Shown here piece after piece: positions 62,629 through 64,000 of a stretch of DNA of 64,000 nucleotides. The position numbers and the translations under genes were made by a program. The notes beneath the pieces are model-generated. The model saw only the letters and a program-made list of their open reading frames with translations, was not told the DNA's origin and ran no database searches. Source of the DNA: Sphingomonas sp. PAMC26645. Lineage in GTDB: Bacteria > Pseudomonadota > Alphaproteobacteria > Sphingomonadales > Sphingomonadaceae. The stretch spans positions 2,455,001 through 2,519,000 of the forward strand of contig NZ_CP039249.1 in NCBI RefSeq assembly GCF_004795835.1, given 5' to 3'. The stretch's first letter is position 1, and every line of letters starts with the position of its first letter.

Positions 62629-63548
62629 TGATTATGCTCCGGATTGAGAAGTTCGACCGCGGTCAGCGCCGCGCCGAGCAGGAGGTGCGTGACTAGCCAC
62701 AGCGCCGCGATCATCGTCAGCATCGCGGCGACGTTGGAGGCCTGCCCGACGGTGAACGCGACGAGGCCGGCAAAGACGATGTCCTTGTTCGGCAACAGCG
62801 GCAGGCGGGAGACGAGCAGCCGCAACGTCGCCAGCACCAGCCACCAGGCGAGCGGCGCGGCGGGCAGTGCGACTGCCCAAAGCGCGGCGGCGAAGACCGT
62901 CGTCGTGACGATCCGCAACAGGTGGATGACCGCGATCCGGCCGAGCTCATCGCGCGGCAGCGTGAAGAGCCGCTTGCGCATCACGAGCGCGACGACCGAC
63001 GGCAACGCGATGCTCGCGGCCGATACGATCATCACCTTGGCATCGGTGCCGAGGTTCAGCGCAACCAGCGACTGCCAGCTGACCGCGGCGAGCGCGAGTG
63101 TGCAGACGTTGGCGACGACCGCGGACAGGATCGACACGTCCTTGATCGCGCCGAACGGAGTGCCGACCAGCGAAGCATGCCGCCGCGCCCAAGCATAGAA
63201 GTACAGCTCGCCCGAATAGCCTGCGATGATCTCGTTGCTGATCCGCTTGCGCAACAGCGCGAGGAATCCGCGCGGCGGCAGGGTCCACAGGCGGCGATAG
63301 ATCAACCACTCGCTCGCCGGCAGCGCGAGATAGCCGGCCGCGAACAGCAGCCAGAACAGCGGCGAGCGCGGCACCATCGCGATCACGCCGCGGACGTCGA
63401 GATAGCGCAGCTGCCACAACGCCGCGATCAGGATCGCCGCGGACAACAAAGGCGTCAGCCCGCGCGCGACGATTCCCTTGCGGACTTCGATCGTCTTCAG
63501 CGGAAGCTTGGGGGCGGGCAGGGCCGCCGGGTTGAGGGCGTTACTCAT
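62625..63548 (-). CDS. Flippase-like integral membrane protein (UPF0104/LPG-synthase type)
   Basis: Inner-membrane protein of 307 residues with about 7-8 hydrophobic segments, resembling the lysylphosphatidylglycerol synthase transmembrane / flippase-like family (UPF0104, DUF2156-free). Typical marks are LLRKRISNEIIAGYSGELYFYAW between two spans and the basic MRKRLFTLPRDELG loop. ATG 63548 has AGGGCGGC ahead. It starts a unit with the overlapping DUF2141 gene. The neighbouring divergent DUF2334 gene, a deacetylase-like family, also points to envelope lipids or polysaccharides, but no substrate is established. Confidence 0.85.
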   Translation of the reverse strand: MSNALNPAALPAPKLPLKTIEVRKGIVARGLTPLLSAAILIAALWQLRYLDVRGVIAMVPRSPLFWLLFAAGYLALPASEWLIYRRLWTLPPRGFLALLRKRISNEIIAGYSGELYFYAWARRHASLVGTPFGAIKDVSILSAVVANVCTLALAAVSWQSLVALNLGTDAKVMIVSAASIALPSVVALVMRKRLFTLPRDELGRIAVIHLLRIVTTTVFAAALWAVALPAAPLAWWLVLATLRLLVSRLPLLPNKDIVFAGLVAFTVGQASNVAAMLTMIAALWLVTHLLLGAALTAVELLNPEHNQ

Positions 63549-63775
63549 GCCGCCCTGCGCCGTACGGCGACCGGGACGGCAATCTGATTTCCATGACGCA
63601 GCGATGCCGCGACGGCGGGGGAGCCGGGATGTGTCATGGGTTCTGGACGTCACCGCATCGCAGCATCCGCAGCCCGAAATATTCGCCACAAAAAATAATC
63701 TTGGCGGACTGCGGTTCGGATCGCGCGGTGCCGTCTCCGGGGCATGTGTGTGCCCAAGCTGCTCGACCTTCTGTC

Positions 63776-64000
63776 GTGAACGCCCTGCCAAAGGCCGTGC
63801 GTCCGCCGTCACCGGACCGGCGCCTCATCGTGTCGATCCACGATGTCTCGCCGGCATTCGCCGATCCCATCGAGCGACTGGTCGAAATGATCGGCGCGAT
63901 CCTGGGCGGGCCGCGGTTCGCGATGCTGGTCGTCCCCGATCACTGGGGCGCGGCGCCGCTCGACCGGACGCCGGCGTTCGCGCGCCGGTTGCGCGAATGG
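63776..64000 (+). CDS. DUF2334 family protein (3' end outside window)
   Basis: The last 75 codons start a protein beginning NALPKAVRPPSPDRRLIVSIHDVSPAFADPIERL, and RLIVSIHDVSPAF is the opening strand of DUF2334, a polysaccharide-deacetylase-like metal-dependent family (metal Asp in HDVSP). The start is uncertain: GTG at 63776 and 63746 are in frame and neither has a clear ribosome site. It is divergent from the flippase-like gene, with 227 bases between them. The rest of the protein lies past the right edge. Confidence 0.75.
   Translation, partial: MNALPKAVRPPSPDRRLIVSIHDVSPAFADPIERLVEMIGAILGGPRFAMLVVPDHWGAAPLDRTPAFARRLREW

Overview
The window is high-GC DNA that looks like the chromosome of a sphingomonad (Sphingomonas or a close relative, Alphaproteobacteria). 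The reasons are four large TonB-dependent receptors (two of the Xanthomonas/Caulobacter type), a SapC / cupin-8 / flavin halogenase cluster, a sux-type amylosucrase locus, DUF2252, DUF2141 and DUF2334 families, and an alpha-2-macroglobulin / PBP1C pair. This is inferred from protein families, not from a marker gene. I found no rRNA, tRNA, CRISPR array, insertion sequence or prophage.

Layout. (1) 2-9415, plus strand: a catabolic island with a type-B carboxylesterase (cut by the window edge), an SDR dehydrogenase, a TonB receptor, an FAD-linked 2-hydroxyacid dehydrogenase, an HSL-type esterase, an MFS transporter, and overlapping AraC and GntR/FadR regulators. The same 17-bp palindrome lies in front of the receptor and in front of the regulators, so this looks like one self-contained regulon for an ester-type or hydroxyacid-releasing substrate. 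(2) 9711-10568: an exported class A beta-lactamase-like protein lacking the deacylating Glu. (3) 10644-17575, minus strand: sucrose uptake and use (LacI regulator, TonB receptor, amylosucrase, MFS transporter) in the suxR-A-B-C arrangement, with twin operators before the receptor. (4) 17793-27843, minus strand: two Xanthomonas/Caulobacter-type receptors; the second is followed by a terminator-like hairpin and then SapC, a JmjC/cupin-8 protein and a tryptophan-halogenase-like enzyme.

(5) 28413-31913: a PAP2 phosphatase fused to an autotransporter barrel, with a possible tiny membrane peptide behind it. (6) 32304-43656: mixed metabolism: RhlE-type helicase, exported esterase, divergent TetR and MFS genes with duplicated operators, MDR dehydrogenase, GH43-like protein, DUF2252, aldo/keto reductase divergent from a Gfo/Idh/MocA oxidoreductase, DUF72 and a small hypothetical protein. 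(7) 43749-50570: DUF3857/transglutaminase/TPR protein, LysR regulator divergent from an exported alpha/beta hydrolase, GAF-GGDEF-EAL phosphodiesterase. (8) 50734-58580: the alpha-2-macroglobulin / pbpC operon behind a nested palindrome. (9) 58567-64000: GH84 glycosidase with a small overlapping downstream gene, exported EEP-family hydrolase, DUF2141 protein, flippase-like membrane protein and the start of a DUF2334 gene cut by the window edge.

Taken together the region is adapted to taking up and degrading complex organic matter through the outer membrane, with each receptor placed next to its own enzymes and regulators. Starts were set by eye from ribosome binding sites, signal peptides and family alignments recalled from memory; no database search was possible.
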